Translations under genes and position numbers: made by a program
Shown here: positions 8,956 through 18,534 of the stretch, piece by piece
Position numbering within the stretch: the first letter of the stretch is position 1
Layout of the letters: each line of letters starts with the position of its first letter
Source of the DNA: Vibrio gelatinilyticus
GTDB lineage: Bacteria > Pseudomonadota > Gammaproteobacteria > Enterobacterales > Vibrionaceae
Direction of reading: 5' to 3'
Assembly (NCBI RefSeq): GCF_022836845.1
Contig: NZ_JAJNNZ010000008.1
Span: 146,976-210,975 of the forward strand
Length of the DNA: 64,000 nt
Notes under the pieces: generated by a model
Seen by the model: the letters and a program-made list of their open reading frames with translations, nothing else
What the model was told of the DNA's origin: nothing
Databases searched by the model: none

Positions 8956-9861
8956 TTATACCAGTTCGTTTTGAAGCCAAGGCCAACCTTGTTTCTTACG
9001 ACTTAGCGTATTTTCCATCATTAACTGGCCATCTTGTTCGTGCTTAACCAGTTTTTCAGCCCACTCACCTTTATAGATCAAACGAGTTTGAGCCGTAGTA
9101 ATGTCGGTTAACATCACAGCAGCAAACGCCAGCTTGTCTTCAGTACAACGACGTACTAAGTCCGCTTCAAGTGCTTCGATCATGCCGTCAACTTGATCAA
9201 GTGTTGCAAGCTCTACTTGACCTACGACAACATCACGTCCATTAAACGGGTAGGCTTTCAGGTCTTTTTCAACCAACTCGGCCGCCGTTAGGCCTTCGAT
9301 GTTGGTTTTTGCAATCAATAGAGCTTTGATGAACGCATCTAAATCTTCGATACCTGCGATAGCCGCAAGCTCTTGAACTGCATCTTTGTCTTTTTGAGTG
9401 CACGTCGGAGAAGCAAAACCTACTGTATCAGAAAGAATTGCGGACATCATTAGAACCGCGAGAGGCTTGGTGATTTCTGCTTGTTCCATCTTGAATAGGT
9501 TAAATAAAATTGTACACGTACAACCTACAGGCCAAATCCAAGCTTCAAGTGGGTTTACTGTCATCACGTCGCCTAGGCGGTGGTGATCGACTATACCCAA
9601 GATTTCTGCTTCATTGATGTCATCTGGCGCTTGTGCAAGATCGGTGTAATCCACTAACCATACTTTCTCGCCCGCTACCGAATCGCGAAATTCAGGTTGA
9701 TCTACTCCAGCTGTCGCAAGGATGTGCTGTGTTTCTCTATTGATTTCACCTTGACGAACAGGCTTAGCTTCAAGACCTCTAGACTTAAGAAGTTCCGCCG
9801 CAACTAGAGCACCGCAGATACTATCACTGTCTGGGTTTTTATGACCGACAACTAGAATCAT
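8956..9861 (-). CDS. ppaC: Manganese-dependent inorganic pyrophosphatase
   Basis: This is a family II pyrophosphatase of the DHH superfamily. The N-terminal metal motif GHKNPDSDS, the central DHHRLGD motif, and the C-terminal DHHA2 domain ending in SRKKQ are all visible. It hydrolyses pyrophosphate to two phosphates using Mn in the cytoplasm. The start at 9861 (MILVVGHKNPD) is chosen over 9876 because AGGA lies eight bases before it and it matches family N-termini; the product has 301 residues. The divergent neighbour is a putative metal exporter. Confidence 0.93.
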   Translation of the reverse strand: MILVVGHKNPDSDSICGALVAAELLKSRGLEAKPVRQGEINRETQHILATAGVDQPEFRDSVAGEKVWLVDYTDLAQAPDDINEAEILGIVDHHRLGDVMTVNPLEAWIWPVGCTCTILFNLFKMEQAEITKPLAVLMMSAILSDTVGFASPTCTQKDKDAVQELAAIAGIEDLDAFIKALLIAKTNIEGLTAAELVEKDLKAYPFNGRDVVVGQVELATLDQVDGMIEALEADLVRRCTEDKLAFAAVMLTDITTAQTRLIYKGEWAEKLVKHEQDGQLMMENTLSRKKQGWPWLQNELV

Positions 9862-10009
9862 TTTTATTCCTATCAAGTTCTATTGATTGCTGCAATGACC
9901 ATTGTCCTTACAGCACTACTCACAAAGGCACTTACTTTACCTGAATTTTAGAATTTGTCATCGCTTTGAATGCGATTGAGTCAAAAACGCGTGTAAAAAC
10001 CCAAAACCA

Positions 10010-10052
10010 TTGAGAATTATTCTCAACCATGTATTATTGATAATAATTCTCA
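10010..10052 (+). promoter_or_regulatory. Two tandem Fur boxes upstream of the metal exporter
   Basis: TGAGAATTATTCTCA (10011-10025, extended to a 17-base palindrome at 10010-10026) and TGATAATAATTCTCA (10038-10052) both fit the Fur 7-1-7 pattern. Their centres are 27 bases apart. They end 19 bases before the exporter ATG at 10072, suggesting iron-dependent control of that gene. Whether ppaC on the other side is affected is unknown. Confidence 0.75.
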
Positions 10053-10071
10053 TTTGCGATTGAGCCGGTTT

Positions 10072-11295
10072 ATGTCACACGTAAAATCTATTTCCACTCT
10101 AAATAGTTTTGAGTTAGCAAACTTGTCACTTTCATACAAACGGCTGATTCTTCCTGTAAGCATGATCGCACTATTGTGTGTCGATACAACACGGCAATCC
10201 ACCCTCAATGCTCTATCTGACGCTTATTGGGCGGTCTCATGTTATGTCGCGTTTACACTGGTCGTTTACCACTCGATCAAAAATAGAATGTCACAAGACA
10301 ACCACTTCTTCACTCACTACCACGGCTCTCGCAGCAACCAAGTTATTGTTGCTTCATTGCTTGGAGCCTTGCCCGGATGTGGAGGTGCTATCGTCATCAC
10401 AAGCCAATTTATCGCAGGAAAAGTGGGATTTGGGTCAGTTGTCGCGGTTCTTACAGCAACAATGGGCGACGCCGCTTTTCTTCTGCTAGCTAGTGAACCC
10501 GATACTGGTGTCGCCCTAATCGCCTGTGGCGTCGTCGTTGGTTGCCTCTCTGGCTGGCTGGTCAATCATTTTCATCATGACGACTTTCTGCGCCCAAAGG
10601 CTAAAAACCTTACTCAACGAGTACAAACATGTTGTCAGAACGCAGCTGTTCGTAAAGGCAAGGCCGAAACACTAAATAACAAGGCGATTAACGGTCAGGG
10701 ACTGTTTTGGAAGGCAACCCTAATTCCTTCCATGTTGATTTCTATCGCATTATCTTTTCAGTTAGACATAGAGCAACTCGCCAACTTACCTTCTCAAAGT
10801 ATCCATTGGTTCGGTGCTGTGTTATCCGTCACAATGATGCTGTTGTGGGGTGTTAGTCATGAAGTCAAAAGCTATCAGGGTATCGTGAGCGAGGATATTA
10901 AACAGCCCAAAGCCAGCCCAATACAACAAGCCGCTCAAGACACGCACTTTGTCAGTGCTTGGGTCATTTCAACGTTCCTAGCATTCGAATTACTGATGCT
11001 TGTATCATCGCTCGATTTAAAGCTGTGGCTATCTGATTGGGGCGCATACATGCCAATGATGGGAGTACTGCTGGGACTGTTACCTGGATGTGGCCCACAA
11101 TTATTGATCACCAGCCTATACCTTAGCGGATCTGTTCCCATGTCAGCTCAGATTGCCAATGCCATATCCAATGATGGCGACGCACTTTTCCCGATAATCG
11201 CGCTGGCCCCAAAAGCGGCACTTATTGCCTCACTGTATTCAGCGGTGCCAGCAATGATTACCGGGTATGGCTACTACTTGCTATTTGAGCTTTGA
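10072..11295 (+). CDS. Putative 10-TM metal exporter (ArsP_2 / putative manganese transporter family)
   Basis: This polytopic membrane protein of 407 residues has two related halves, each with a Gly-Cys signature (LGALPGCGGAIVITSQF and LGLLPGCGPQLLITSLY). That duplication is typical of the ArsP_2 heavy-metal exporter family, often annotated as a putative manganese transporter. A His/Asp-rich loop (HFHHDD) and a hydrophilic middle segment separate the halves. The ATG at 10072 is preferred to the in-frame TTG at 10054, which would sit at the edge of the Fur operator. The substrate is inferred, partly from the neighbouring Mn-dependent enzyme. Confidence 0.75.
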   Translation: MSHVKSISTLNSFELANLSLSYKRLILPVSMIALLCVDTTRQSTLNALSDAYWAVSCYVAFTLVVYHSIKNRMSQDNHFFTHYHGSRSNQVIVASLLGALPGCGGAIVITSQFIAGKVGFGSVVAVLTATMGDAAFLLLASEPDTGVALIACGVVVGCLSGWLVNHFHHDDFLRPKAKNLTQRVQTCCQNAAVRKGKAETLNNKAINGQGLFWKATLIPSMLISIALSFQLDIEQLANLPSQSIHWFGAVLSVTMMLLWGVSHEVKSYQGIVSEDIKQPKASPIQQAAQDTHFVSAWVISTFLAFELLMLVSSLDLKLWLSDWGAYMPMMGVLLGLLPGCGPQLLITSLYLSGSVPMSAQIANAISNDGDALFPIIALAPKAALIASLYSAVPAMITGYGYYLLFEL

Positions 11296-11296
11296 T

Positions 11297-13036
11297 TCAG
11301 ATGACCGATAGTATCGCGCGGCTATCGAGACCTCTGTTGATCGGCACAACGATAAGCTGTGTAGGCTCCTCATTAAGTTTTTCACCCGTCCAAAAGTCGT
11401 ACCAATCACTTGCGAAATCAGAGGTCAAGGTATATTCATTGATCTCTTCATCGCTATGAAAAAGGCAATGTAAATGTTTTTGCTCAGTGAGCTTTAAATA
11501 TCCATGGTTTAAACTTAATGAATGAAACTCAGCACTTCGGCCTGTGGCTTTTTGACGCTCAATCAAACGTTTCAGACTTTCCTTTGCAAAGCCCGTTAAC
11601 TCTGGAAGTGGGTCTCCAGATAACAACATCCCCCCACTGGCGAGCAAAACATTACGATGAAATTCGTAACTTGCACGTTCCGTTGCTTGATTGGCCAATG
11701 ATGTAAAAGTCGCGCAATCAGGATCAATGAGCCACAATTTTTGGTGCTGCCAACTTCGATAAAACGTCTCTTTTGCGATCTGTTCAAAGCGCTGAGTATC
11801 CCTTTCAACGTCGTCGGACACGCGCATGGCATCAACTAACCCTAAAGATGGCCACATTGGCGCATTGCAGCCCAAAATTAGCGCGTCTCCTGCCCCTTCT
11901 ATTATGGCCTCCATTCCCATTCGGTATGCTTCTACACCTGTGATACCCTCTTTTTGGCGAACACCTTTCAAAGTCCCCCAATAATTGGCATCAAGTTTAA
12001 ACATCTCAACCCCCCACTCGTTACGCATAACACTGACAAAGTGAGTGAGATGAGCGATGACTTCTGGATTAGAGGCATCCAACACATACCAAGGTGTACA
12101 GCGCCAACCTCCATAAGTCACCTCTTCGGCTTTAAGGGGATGACCTTGAGAATCGCGCAAAAACCAATCTGGATGCTGCTGAAAGACTTCGGATTCAGCT
12201 TGAGCAATAAATGGGGCCAACCAAATTGCTGGCTTTTTACCTCTCTCACGAATGTTTTGGATCAGTGATTTTACCCCACCCGGGAACTTATCAGAGGGTG
12301 TTAGCCAGTCTCCCATATACGCTTGATAGCCATCGTCTAATAATACCCACTCAAGCTCGGGCAACTCTTGCTGCATACATCTCAGGTTATCTTTAATAAG
12401 CTGCTCTGTGACATCAGCGTAATATGCATACCAAGAGCACCAACCAATCGGAACTGGTTGCTGCACGCCTTTTCTAACCGGATGAGACTGGGCTATCAAT
12501 TCACTATATTGAAGATACACACTTTCCAGCGTTGTTCCTTTGATGACCGCTATGGATTCAAGTCGATTACTCGCCCAATGCTGCGGTTCACTGTTTTCAC
12601 CATCGATATAGGCCAGTATGTCAGTACCGATACGGCCCCGGTGTAGTTCAAAATAGCCCGCAAACCGATGGCAACTGGTAAAGCCAAAAAGTTGAAATCC
12701 GGTGGACTGCTCTATCACGAGGTAATTGTAAAATCGTTTTGGCGCCTTATTGGGATAAATCCGATAACTGAGATTGTTATCAGGGCAACGACCAATGTCC
12801 TTTAGCTTTTCTGGAGTACCGGCTGTCTGACATAACATCTGAAATCCGTCACCAATGAGGCTAGCATCAACCTCAACTTGATTTTCAAACTGGACCAGCG
12901 GATAGTGAGTCGAAATAGGCTCAAGGTGAATTCCACGATACTCAAAACTCAATAGTTCACCGTTCGCTTCACAATGAACATCATGGTTAGTCAGTAAGGC
13001 ATCAACGCCACTTTTCAATGGGATATATTCCGTCAT
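11297..13036 (-). CDS. GH36-family alpha-galactosidase
   Basis: The 579-residue protein has the GH36 (beta/alpha)8 core: VPIGWCSWYAYY near residue 196, VLLDDGYQAYMGDW near 231, the likely nucleophile Asp349 in MFKLDANYWG, and the likely acid/base in MRVSDDV near 408. It should release terminal alpha-galactose from raffinose-type sugars or related glycosides. There is no signal peptide, so it is cytoplasmic. The start at 13036 follows GAGG at a good distance; the GTG six bases earlier overlaps that ribosome site. No sugar transporter adjoins it. Confidence 0.83.
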   Translation of the reverse strand: MTEYIPLKSGVDALLTNHDVHCEANGELLSFEYRGIHLEPISTHYPLVQFENQVEVDASLIGDGFQMLCQTAGTPEKLKDIGRCPDNNLSYRIYPNKAPKRFYNYLVIEQSTGFQLFGFTSCHRFAGYFELHRGRIGTDILAYIDGENSEPQHWASNRLESIAVIKGTTLESVYLQYSELIAQSHPVRKGVQQPVPIGWCSWYAYYADVTEQLIKDNLRCMQQELPELEWVLLDDGYQAYMGDWLTPSDKFPGGVKSLIQNIRERGKKPAIWLAPFIAQAESEVFQQHPDWFLRDSQGHPLKAEEVTYGGWRCTPWYVLDASNPEVIAHLTHFVSVMRNEWGVEMFKLDANYWGTLKGVRQKEGITGVEAYRMGMEAIIEGAGDALILGCNAPMWPSLGLVDAMRVSDDVERDTQRFEQIAKETFYRSWQHQKLWLIDPDCATFTSLANQATERASYEFHRNVLLASGGMLLSGDPLPELTGFAKESLKRLIERQKATGRSAEFHSLSLNHGYLKLTEQKHLHCLFHSDEEINEYTLTSDFASDWYDFWTGEKLNEEPTQLIVVPINRGLDSRAILSVI

Positions 13037-13090
13037 AAACACCTCACAAGACTTCCAACATCAATATTAATTACTATAACGGTTAATAAT

Positions 13091-13118
13091 AAAAAACCCA
13101 TCCTGAAGGATGGGTTTT
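13091..13118 (-). terminator. Rho-independent terminator of torECA
   Basis: AACCCATCC and GGATGGGTT pair around a TGAA loop, followed on the minus strand by a T-rich tract. It lies 20 bases after the torA stop, showing that the tor operon ends at torA. Confidence 0.88.
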
Positions 13119-13135
13119 ATTCTTAAACTATGAGG

Positions 13136-15598
13136 TTAGGACACTTCTATCGGCCCACCGAAGGCTGTTACCGGTGGTACCTTGCCCGTGAACTTTTCAA
13201 AATCGACTAAACAGGTATTGGCCGAAGTAGCCTGGGCCAACTCGGACGATGGAATGTCTTGAGTTAAGGTATTTGGATCCCCGTAAGTATCTAGTGCGCC
13301 AATCTTCTCACTTAGAGGCCCATACCAGGCGCCTTCTTCGATACGCACTACACCCGAAGCGTAGCTATCGGTGACGACTGCACCTGCAAGCAGTTGGCCA
13401 CGGTCGTTAAAGACTCTCACCAAATCGCCATCTTTAATGCCTTTGGCTTTCGCATCCTGTGGGTTGATATAGATCGGTTCACGACCTTGTACAGCATAAG
13501 TTGCACGGTACTCCTCAGATTCACACATCTGAGAGTGAAGGCGCTTATCTGGGTGACAAGACTGTAACCAATAAGGGTGTTTGTCCGAACCCGGCCCTCC
13601 ATGAGAGCGCTCAGATTTTTCAAACCACATTGGGTGCTCTTGACAATGCTCATAGCCCATATTGCCAATAGTACGGCTGGTGATTTCGATAAAGCCAGAA
13701 GGCGTACCTAGTGCATTGATTTCAGGATCTTCACGGAAACTCGCGTGACGAACCCATGGTTTACCCGTACCAAAGTCAAGGAAACCCTTTTCCCAGAACT
13801 CTTCAAACTCAGGAAGATCAAACTTACCTTTATTGGCATCTTTACAGTTGTTATACAGCGACTTCACCCACTCCATCTCAGACATGCCTCGAGTATAATC
13901 ATCAGCACGTCCCCAACGACGAGTAAGCTCGGTCATGATGTCAAAGTCAGTTTTAGACTGGAACAAAGGATCAACTAGCTTATGCATCGCTATTAGACCG
14001 CGACCTGAATACGCACCATAACCATCAATATCATTACGTTCCCACTGAGTACAGGCAGGTAAAACGATATCTGAGAAACGACATGTCGCGGTCCATGCAA
14101 AGTCAATAGATACCACGGTATGCAGTTTCTTAAACGCTTGCTTCATTCTGTTGCGGTCTTGATGGTGATGCCAAGGGTTATTGCCGCTGAATACCATCAT
14201 CTTAAGATCTGGTAGGGTCACAACGGAACCGTTCGAGTTTATCTTCTTACCCGGCTCAACAAGACTGTCAACCCAACGTGCCACTGGAATAACGCGGCTG
14301 TAACCATTGAAATCTTGATTTGTGTGCTTTGGCGTTTGCCCTTGATCAATGTTCAATGGGAATGAGCCCGGAGCTGCAAAGCCTGTTGATGAGACACCGA
14401 TCCCAGAGTAATGGTGACCATAAGACACACCACCTCCAGGCAGGCCGATTTGACCAATCATTGCCGCAAGCACAGCCCCCATCCAGTAGGGTTGCTCACC
14501 ATGTTCCTGGCGCTGTACACACCAACCGAACATGATTTGAGTGCGGCCTTTAACCAGCATACGTGCAAATTCACGGATTTTGTCAGCTGAAACACCACAG
14601 ATTTCTGATGCCCATTCTGGCGTTTTTTCAACTTTATCTTTGCTCTCACCTTGAACGTATTTGATAAAATCTTCAAAACCCAAGCAATAAGTATCGATGA
14701 ACTCTTTATCGTACAGTTCTTCTTTATACAAGGTATGAGCCATACCAAGCATAAACGCCACATCAGTTTGCGGGTTAACATAGATATGATCGTTCTCAAG
14801 GTAACGCTGAGTTTTGTTTTTAACCGGGTCAACCGAAATAACGTTGATCTCTTTCTTAGCGACTTTCTCTTTCAGCTGTTCTAGGTAAGCAAACGACTCA
14901 TGAGTTTCACAAGTCCAACCTACCTGCAGGTTTTTAACCGGATCGTTAGCCCAAAGAATAATGTTGTCACTATTCTCCAGAATCAATTCCCAAGATGTAC
15001 CCTGTGCGTATACTTCTGTAGAACCTAACACGTAAGGCAGGATTGTCTGACCAGCACCCGTTGAGTAGTCACCCACTTTTTTAACCGAGTAGCCGTGCAG
15101 CCCCATCGCGCGCATCATATGGTTAGTGCAGCTGTGCATTTGACCAGTTTGACGCCAACCAGTTTGACCTGTGTGTAGTGCCCATGGACCGTAATCTTTC
15201 TGTACGCGTTCTAGCTCACGGTAGAACAGGTCTAGAGCCTCATCCCATGTCACACGTACAAATCGATTGTTACCGCGAGTATCCGCCGCGTATTTGTGTT
15301 TTTTAAGCCAATCTAGACGAACCATTGGATAACGAACACGTGACGGACTGTAAATAATACCCTTAACGCCGTTTAACATGTCCGTTGGGTATTTATCCAC
15401 CTCAAGAGGTTTTACTTCCTGAACTTTACCCGCCCACACACGGGCGCGAAACGCGCCCCAGTGAGAGCCAGAGGTTTTCCAGACTCCATCGGTTTCCGCT
15501 GCACTAGCAGACGCCGAAGCTAATAAGCTTGGGCCAATCAGCGTGGCTGCACTCGAACCTGCAATGCCTTTAAGAAAGCTTCTTCTTGTAATTGCCAT
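13136..15598 (-). CDS. torA: TorA, periplasmic trimethylamine-N-oxide reductase
   Basis: This molybdopterin (bis-MGD) oxidoreductase of the DMSO-reductase family has 820 residues. A Tat signal (TRRSFLKG, then Ala-rich c-region) sends it to the periplasm folded. The Mo-ligand region GDYSTGAGQ (Ser179) and the C-terminal cofactor-binding domain are intact. It reduces TMAO to trimethylamine with electrons from TorC. Its specific chaperone gene torD does not follow; a terminator does. The 24-base gap to torC supports co-transcription. Confidence 0.95.
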   Translation of the reverse strand: MAITRRSFLKGIAGSSAATLIGPSLLASASASAAETDGVWKTSGSHWGAFRARVWAGKVQEVKPLEVDKYPTDMLNGVKGIIYSPSRVRYPMVRLDWLKKHKYAADTRGNNRFVRVTWDEALDLFYRELERVQKDYGPWALHTGQTGWRQTGQMHSCTNHMMRAMGLHGYSVKKVGDYSTGAGQTILPYVLGSTEVYAQGTSWELILENSDNIILWANDPVKNLQVGWTCETHESFAYLEQLKEKVAKKEINVISVDPVKNKTQRYLENDHIYVNPQTDVAFMLGMAHTLYKEELYDKEFIDTYCLGFEDFIKYVQGESKDKVEKTPEWASEICGVSADKIREFARMLVKGRTQIMFGWCVQRQEHGEQPYWMGAVLAAMIGQIGLPGGGVSYGHHYSGIGVSSTGFAAPGSFPLNIDQGQTPKHTNQDFNGYSRVIPVARWVDSLVEPGKKINSNGSVVTLPDLKMMVFSGNNPWHHHQDRNRMKQAFKKLHTVVSIDFAWTATCRFSDIVLPACTQWERNDIDGYGAYSGRGLIAMHKLVDPLFQSKTDFDIMTELTRRWGRADDYTRGMSEMEWVKSLYNNCKDANKGKFDLPEFEEFWEKGFLDFGTGKPWVRHASFREDPEINALGTPSGFIEITSRTIGNMGYEHCQEHPMWFEKSERSHGGPGSDKHPYWLQSCHPDKRLHSQMCESEEYRATYAVQGREPIYINPQDAKAKGIKDGDLVRVFNDRGQLLAGAVVTDSYASGVVRIEEGAWYGPLSEKIGALDTYGDPNTLTQDIPSSELAQATSANTCLVDFEKFTGKVPPVTAFGGPIEVS

Positions 15599-15622
15599 TT
15601 TATTACTCCAATTGACGTCTAT

Positions 15623-16804
15623 TTAGTGGTGACCTTCAGAATAATCTGAAGAGTGCTTCTGTAGATACTTAAGAACCAATGCTTCTGTATCTGTGTCGAA
15701 GTTCACAAACGCGATCATTCCGTCTAGCATACCGACCCAACCGTTAGCGCTAAAGTGCGCAACATCTGGCTGTGTATGACATGTTGAACAGTTAGTTTGA
15801 TACGCTTCACCTGCTGCATCCCAGATTGGAGTAAAGTCGGAGACCATTGAGCCTTGTTTCATCCATAGGTCAACTGCGACTTCTTCCCATGGAAGACCTG
15901 TCAATTCATCCTCTTTCTTCTTACCGATTTGCACATCACTACTTTGTGAAACTTCACGAGTCAGAATCGCGGTAGAAATGTTTTTACCAAAGTCCTCTTG
16001 AATCACTCGACCAAAGCCCTTAGCTTTACGCCAGCCATCAATTTCAACCTTGATCATGTCGCCTTTCACATCCACGATTTCAACTTTACTAGCCGGACTT
16101 AACAACCCAGCCTCTGTTGTACCCGTTTCGTTGGTATAAAGTGGAAGGTGACGAATAGAAACCACTTCTGTACCTTTCGAGTATGATGTGCCGTTTGCGA
16201 TCTGTTCTAGGTCACCCACGATGCCGCTTGCTTTGTCCATATCTTTTGGAAGGTTATGGGCAATACCTTTGTGACAATCGACACAGCTTTGGTCACGCTC
16301 AGCCGCTGACTTCATCTGAATACGAGCTGTCGGCGACATCTTCTCGAAGTCCATCGATTCGTAGTTGTGACAGTTTTTACATTCCAAAGATTTGTTCGCT
16401 GAGAAACGGTCCCACTCATGACGAGCAAGTTCAAAGCGACGCTCTTCAAATTTTTCAGGCGTATCTAAGTCACCAAAAATTTGCGCAAATACTTCTTTAG
16501 ACGCTTGCATTTTACGGGCAATTTTATCTGTCCAGTTATGAGGAACGTGACAGTCTGGGCAGGTTGCACGCACACCGGAGTGGTTTTTCCAGTGGACGGT
16601 TTCTTGTAGCTCTACGTAGACATTATCTCGCATGGTATGACAACTGACACAGAACTCTTCGGTATTAGTGGCTTCTAGTGCAGTGTTAAAACCACCCCAA
16701 AAAATAACACCGGCGATAAAGCCACCAGCAGTCAATACGCCCAGGCTAATATGCACAGCTGGGCGGCTAATCGTACGCCAAAGTTTAATTAAAAAGGATT
16801 TCAT
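15623..16804 (-). CDS. torC: TorC, membrane-anchored pentahaem c-type cytochrome
   Basis: This NapC/NirT-family protein has an N-terminal membrane anchor (about residues 17-38) and five haem motifs: CVSCH (52), CPDCH (82), CKNCH (142), CVDCH (174) and a distal CSTCH (339). The fifth haem in a C-terminal extension is what separates TorC from four-haem NapC. It carries electrons from the quinol pool to TorA. It sits between torE and torA. Confidence 0.95.
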   Translation of the reverse strand: MKSFLIKLWRTISRPAVHISLGVLTAGGFIAGVIFWGGFNTALEATNTEEFCVSCHTMRDNVYVELQETVHWKNHSGVRATCPDCHVPHNWTDKIARKMQASKEVFAQIFGDLDTPEKFEERRFELARHEWDRFSANKSLECKNCHNYESMDFEKMSPTARIQMKSAAERDQSCVDCHKGIAHNLPKDMDKASGIVGDLEQIANGTSYSKGTEVVSIRHLPLYTNETGTTEAGLLSPASKVEIVDVKGDMIKVEIDGWRKAKGFGRVIQEDFGKNISTAILTREVSQSSDVQIGKKKEDELTGLPWEEVAVDLWMKQGSMVSDFTPIWDAAGEAYQTNCSTCHTQPDVAHFSANGWVGMLDGMIAFVNFDTDTEALVLKYLQKHSSDYSEGHH

Positions 16805-16848
16805 GACTCACTCTCTTGAATATCGTAATTGAACAAAGGGCTACAAAA

Positions 16849-17025
16849 CTAGCCGTGTATACCAGGAGGACCAAATACGAAGACCTGGAGCATCCAAACG
16901 ATAAAACCATAACCACCAACGATAGCCACACTCAAAAGAGGGAAGAAAACGGCGCAGATGAAGAAAAAAGATTTCCACTCCATACCGTGCTTTTCAGCAC
17001 TCTCAACTTTATTAACATCACTCAT
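16849..17025 (-). CDS. torE: TorE, small membrane protein of the TMAO reductase operon
   Basis: The 58-residue protein has one long hydrophobic helix (FFFICAVFFPLLSVAIVGGYGFIVWM, split here as about residues 16-41) and a Gly-Pro tail. Position, size and layout match TorE of Shewanella and Vibrio torECAD operons. The start at 17025 (MSDVNKVE) matches family N-termini; an in-frame ATG farther upstream would add a basic leader. It precedes torC by 44 bases. Its biochemical role is not established. Confidence 0.8.
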   Translation of the reverse strand: MSDVNKVESAEKHGMEWKSFFFICAVFFPLLSVAIVGGYGFIVWMLQVFVFGPPGIHG

Positions 17026-17445
17026 ACATTTGCCTATTTTGTATCGTGTATTTTCCATGAGCAAGCCTACTAGCCCCTCATTCATTAACTCTATTTATTG
17101 GAAAATGTTAAACCATACTCATTGTATGGTTCAATCATTTACCCCTTACTAAACCGTACTAATCAACACTTTTTTGAGGTCATCCAGAGATGTATTTAAT
17201 TACCATTTTATGTGTAAGTATGTGAACAGATATGAAAAATTAATAGAGTTATAAGTATGTGACAAAGTAACGTTAAATCAACAATTACGCGGGAATAATA
17301 CGGGCTAATGAAGGAATTCCTGTACCAAAAAATATCATCTCAACTTCATTAGGGAACGGTGATATACCGCATTTGGGATTCTTCTGAAAAAACATAATGA
17401 ATGCAGTATGATTATCAATTGGTGAATCATCATTAGTCATTGTAT
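17026..17445. other. Intergenic control region torE / fetB-like
   Basis: This is a 420-base non-coding stretch between divergent genes. It holds two tandem Tor boxes (17220-17239), and no other clear gene. There is no trace of an ATP-binding-protein gene that would pair with the FetB-like permease downstream. Confidence 0.6.
17220..17239 (-). promoter_or_regulatory. Tandem Tor boxes (TorR binding sites)
   Basis: On the minus strand, TTTTTCATAT and CTGTTCACAT lie end to end. The E. coli Tor box is CTGTTCATAT; these match at 8 and 9 of 10 positions. They are about 200 bases upstream of torE in the right orientation, so TMAO induction through TorR is likely. No torR, torS or torT lies within this window. 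Confidence 0.65.
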
Positions 17446-18234
17446 ATGCAAAACGTCATTGATATTTCTTGGTTTTATTTAGTGCTTTTTTGCGCTTCGT
17501 TAATCGTACCGGCTGCACTTAACCGCTACTTCAATCTTGGCTTGGGCGGGGAAGCACTGGTGAGCTTACTTCGGATGGCGTTTCAGCTGTTACTTGTTGG
17601 GGTCTATCTTGAATACCTATTTGAACTCAATAACATCTGGATCAACCTTGCCTGGCTGATCGTTATGGTGTTAGTGGCCTCCAATGCCATACTCAATAAA
17701 AGCCAACTGACTAAACGTCTGCTGTTCCCAATCGTCGCTCTCGCCCTTTGTATTGGCCTATTACCAATACTCGCTGTACTGTGCCTATTGATCGTTCAAC
17801 CAACCCCCTTGTACAGCGCCCAATACGTGATACCCCTAGCTGGTATGCTATTAGGCAACAGCCTGAGTGGAAATATCATAGCGCTGCAGCACTTTTTCAC
17901 CTCCCTTGAAGAGCGATGGTCGGAATATGAAGCTGCCATCTCGCTTGGCGCCCATCCTAAATTGGCAACCTTACCTTTTTTGCAGGCAGCTCTGCAAAAA
18001 GCAATGGCTCCAATCATTGCCACGATGGCAACGACGGGACTTGTCTCATTACCGGGTATGATGACCGGGCAGATATTGGGTGGAGCTAGCCCAATTGTTG
18101 CCATTAAATATCAACTTCTCATCATGATTGCCATATTTGTCATGATGAGCATTTCACTTTCCTTTTGTTTGAAGTTTACTGTCGCAAGAGCCATTACCCC
18201 TTACGGTAAGGTGCTGATCACAATTATCAAGTAA
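17446..18234 (+). CDS. FetB-like ABC permease (UPF0014 family)
   Basis: The 262-residue membrane protein has about seven helices and the UPF0014 hallmarks GMLLGNSLSGN, EAAISLGAHP and GLVSLPGMMTGQILGG. In E. coli FetA (ATPase) and FetB (permease) form an iron exporter. Here no ATPase gene lies on either side, so the partner is encoded elsewhere or the permease works differently. The ATG at 17446 is preferred to the TTG two codons earlier. Confidence 0.78.
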   Translation: MQNVIDISWFYLVLFCASLIVPAALNRYFNLGLGGEALVSLLRMAFQLLLVGVYLEYLFELNNIWINLAWLIVMVLVASNAILNKSQLTKRLLFPIVALALCIGLLPILAVLCLLIVQPTPLYSAQYVIPLAGMLLGNSLSGNIIALQHFFTSLEERWSEYEAAISLGAHPKLATLPFLQAALQKAMAPIIATMATTGLVSLPGMMTGQILGGASPIVAIKYQLLIMIAIFVMMSISLSFCLKFTVARAITPYGKVLITIIK

Positions 18235-18269
18235 GCGTTTGCAACGTTACTCACCTAGTTTGAACCAAC

Positions 18270-18292
18270 TTATCCACAGGATATGTGGATAA
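18270..18292. promoter_or_regulatory. Inverted pair of consensus DnaA boxes
   Basis: TTATCCACA and its exact reverse complement TGTGGATAA are separated by five bases. Both match the strongest DnaA box (TTATNCACA) completely. A third box with one mismatch lies at 18380-18388. A plain hairpin role is possible, but no T-tract follows. Confidence 0.6.
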
Positions 18293-18424
18293 TCTAATTG
18301 AGCTACAGCCACCGACATTACTATCATGTGAGTCGAATTCCCCTTGAATTCAAGGGTGACGAGAATCACAAAATTGATTTATGGATAAATTTGGTTACTT
18401 TGCGTACAACACGTTAGAGGCACA

Positions 18425-18472
18425 TAAAAAAACCATCGCGAGCTGATCACATTAAGCAGCAAAGGCGATGGT
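18425..18472 (-). terminator. Terminator of focA
   Basis: ACCATCGC and GCGATGGT (8 bases each) pair across a 25-base loop. On the minus strand a run of seven T's follows. It lies 63 bases after the focA stop. Confidence 0.75.
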
Positions 18473-18534
18473 CTATGTAAAGGTATAATCATCTGTTATA
18501 GCGGTAGCATTTGGCTACCTGCAAGTGACGGGGT

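Larger units (their letters stand above)
18235..18534. other. Intergenic region fetB-like / focA with palindromes
   Basis: These 300 bases lie between convergent genes. They hold an inverted pair of perfect DnaA boxes (18270-18292), a perfect 16-base palindrome (18341-18356), a third near-consensus DnaA box (18380-18388), and the focA terminator (about 18425-18472). No coding potential was seen. Confidence 0.7.

Noticed and set aside
10054..10071. TTG start for the metal exporter
   Set aside because: It lies right at the edge of the second Fur box; ATG 10072 is a more likely start.
17086..17445. Possible FetA remnant upstream of the FetB-like gene
   Set aside because: All frames were scanned for Walker or signature motifs and none was seen.
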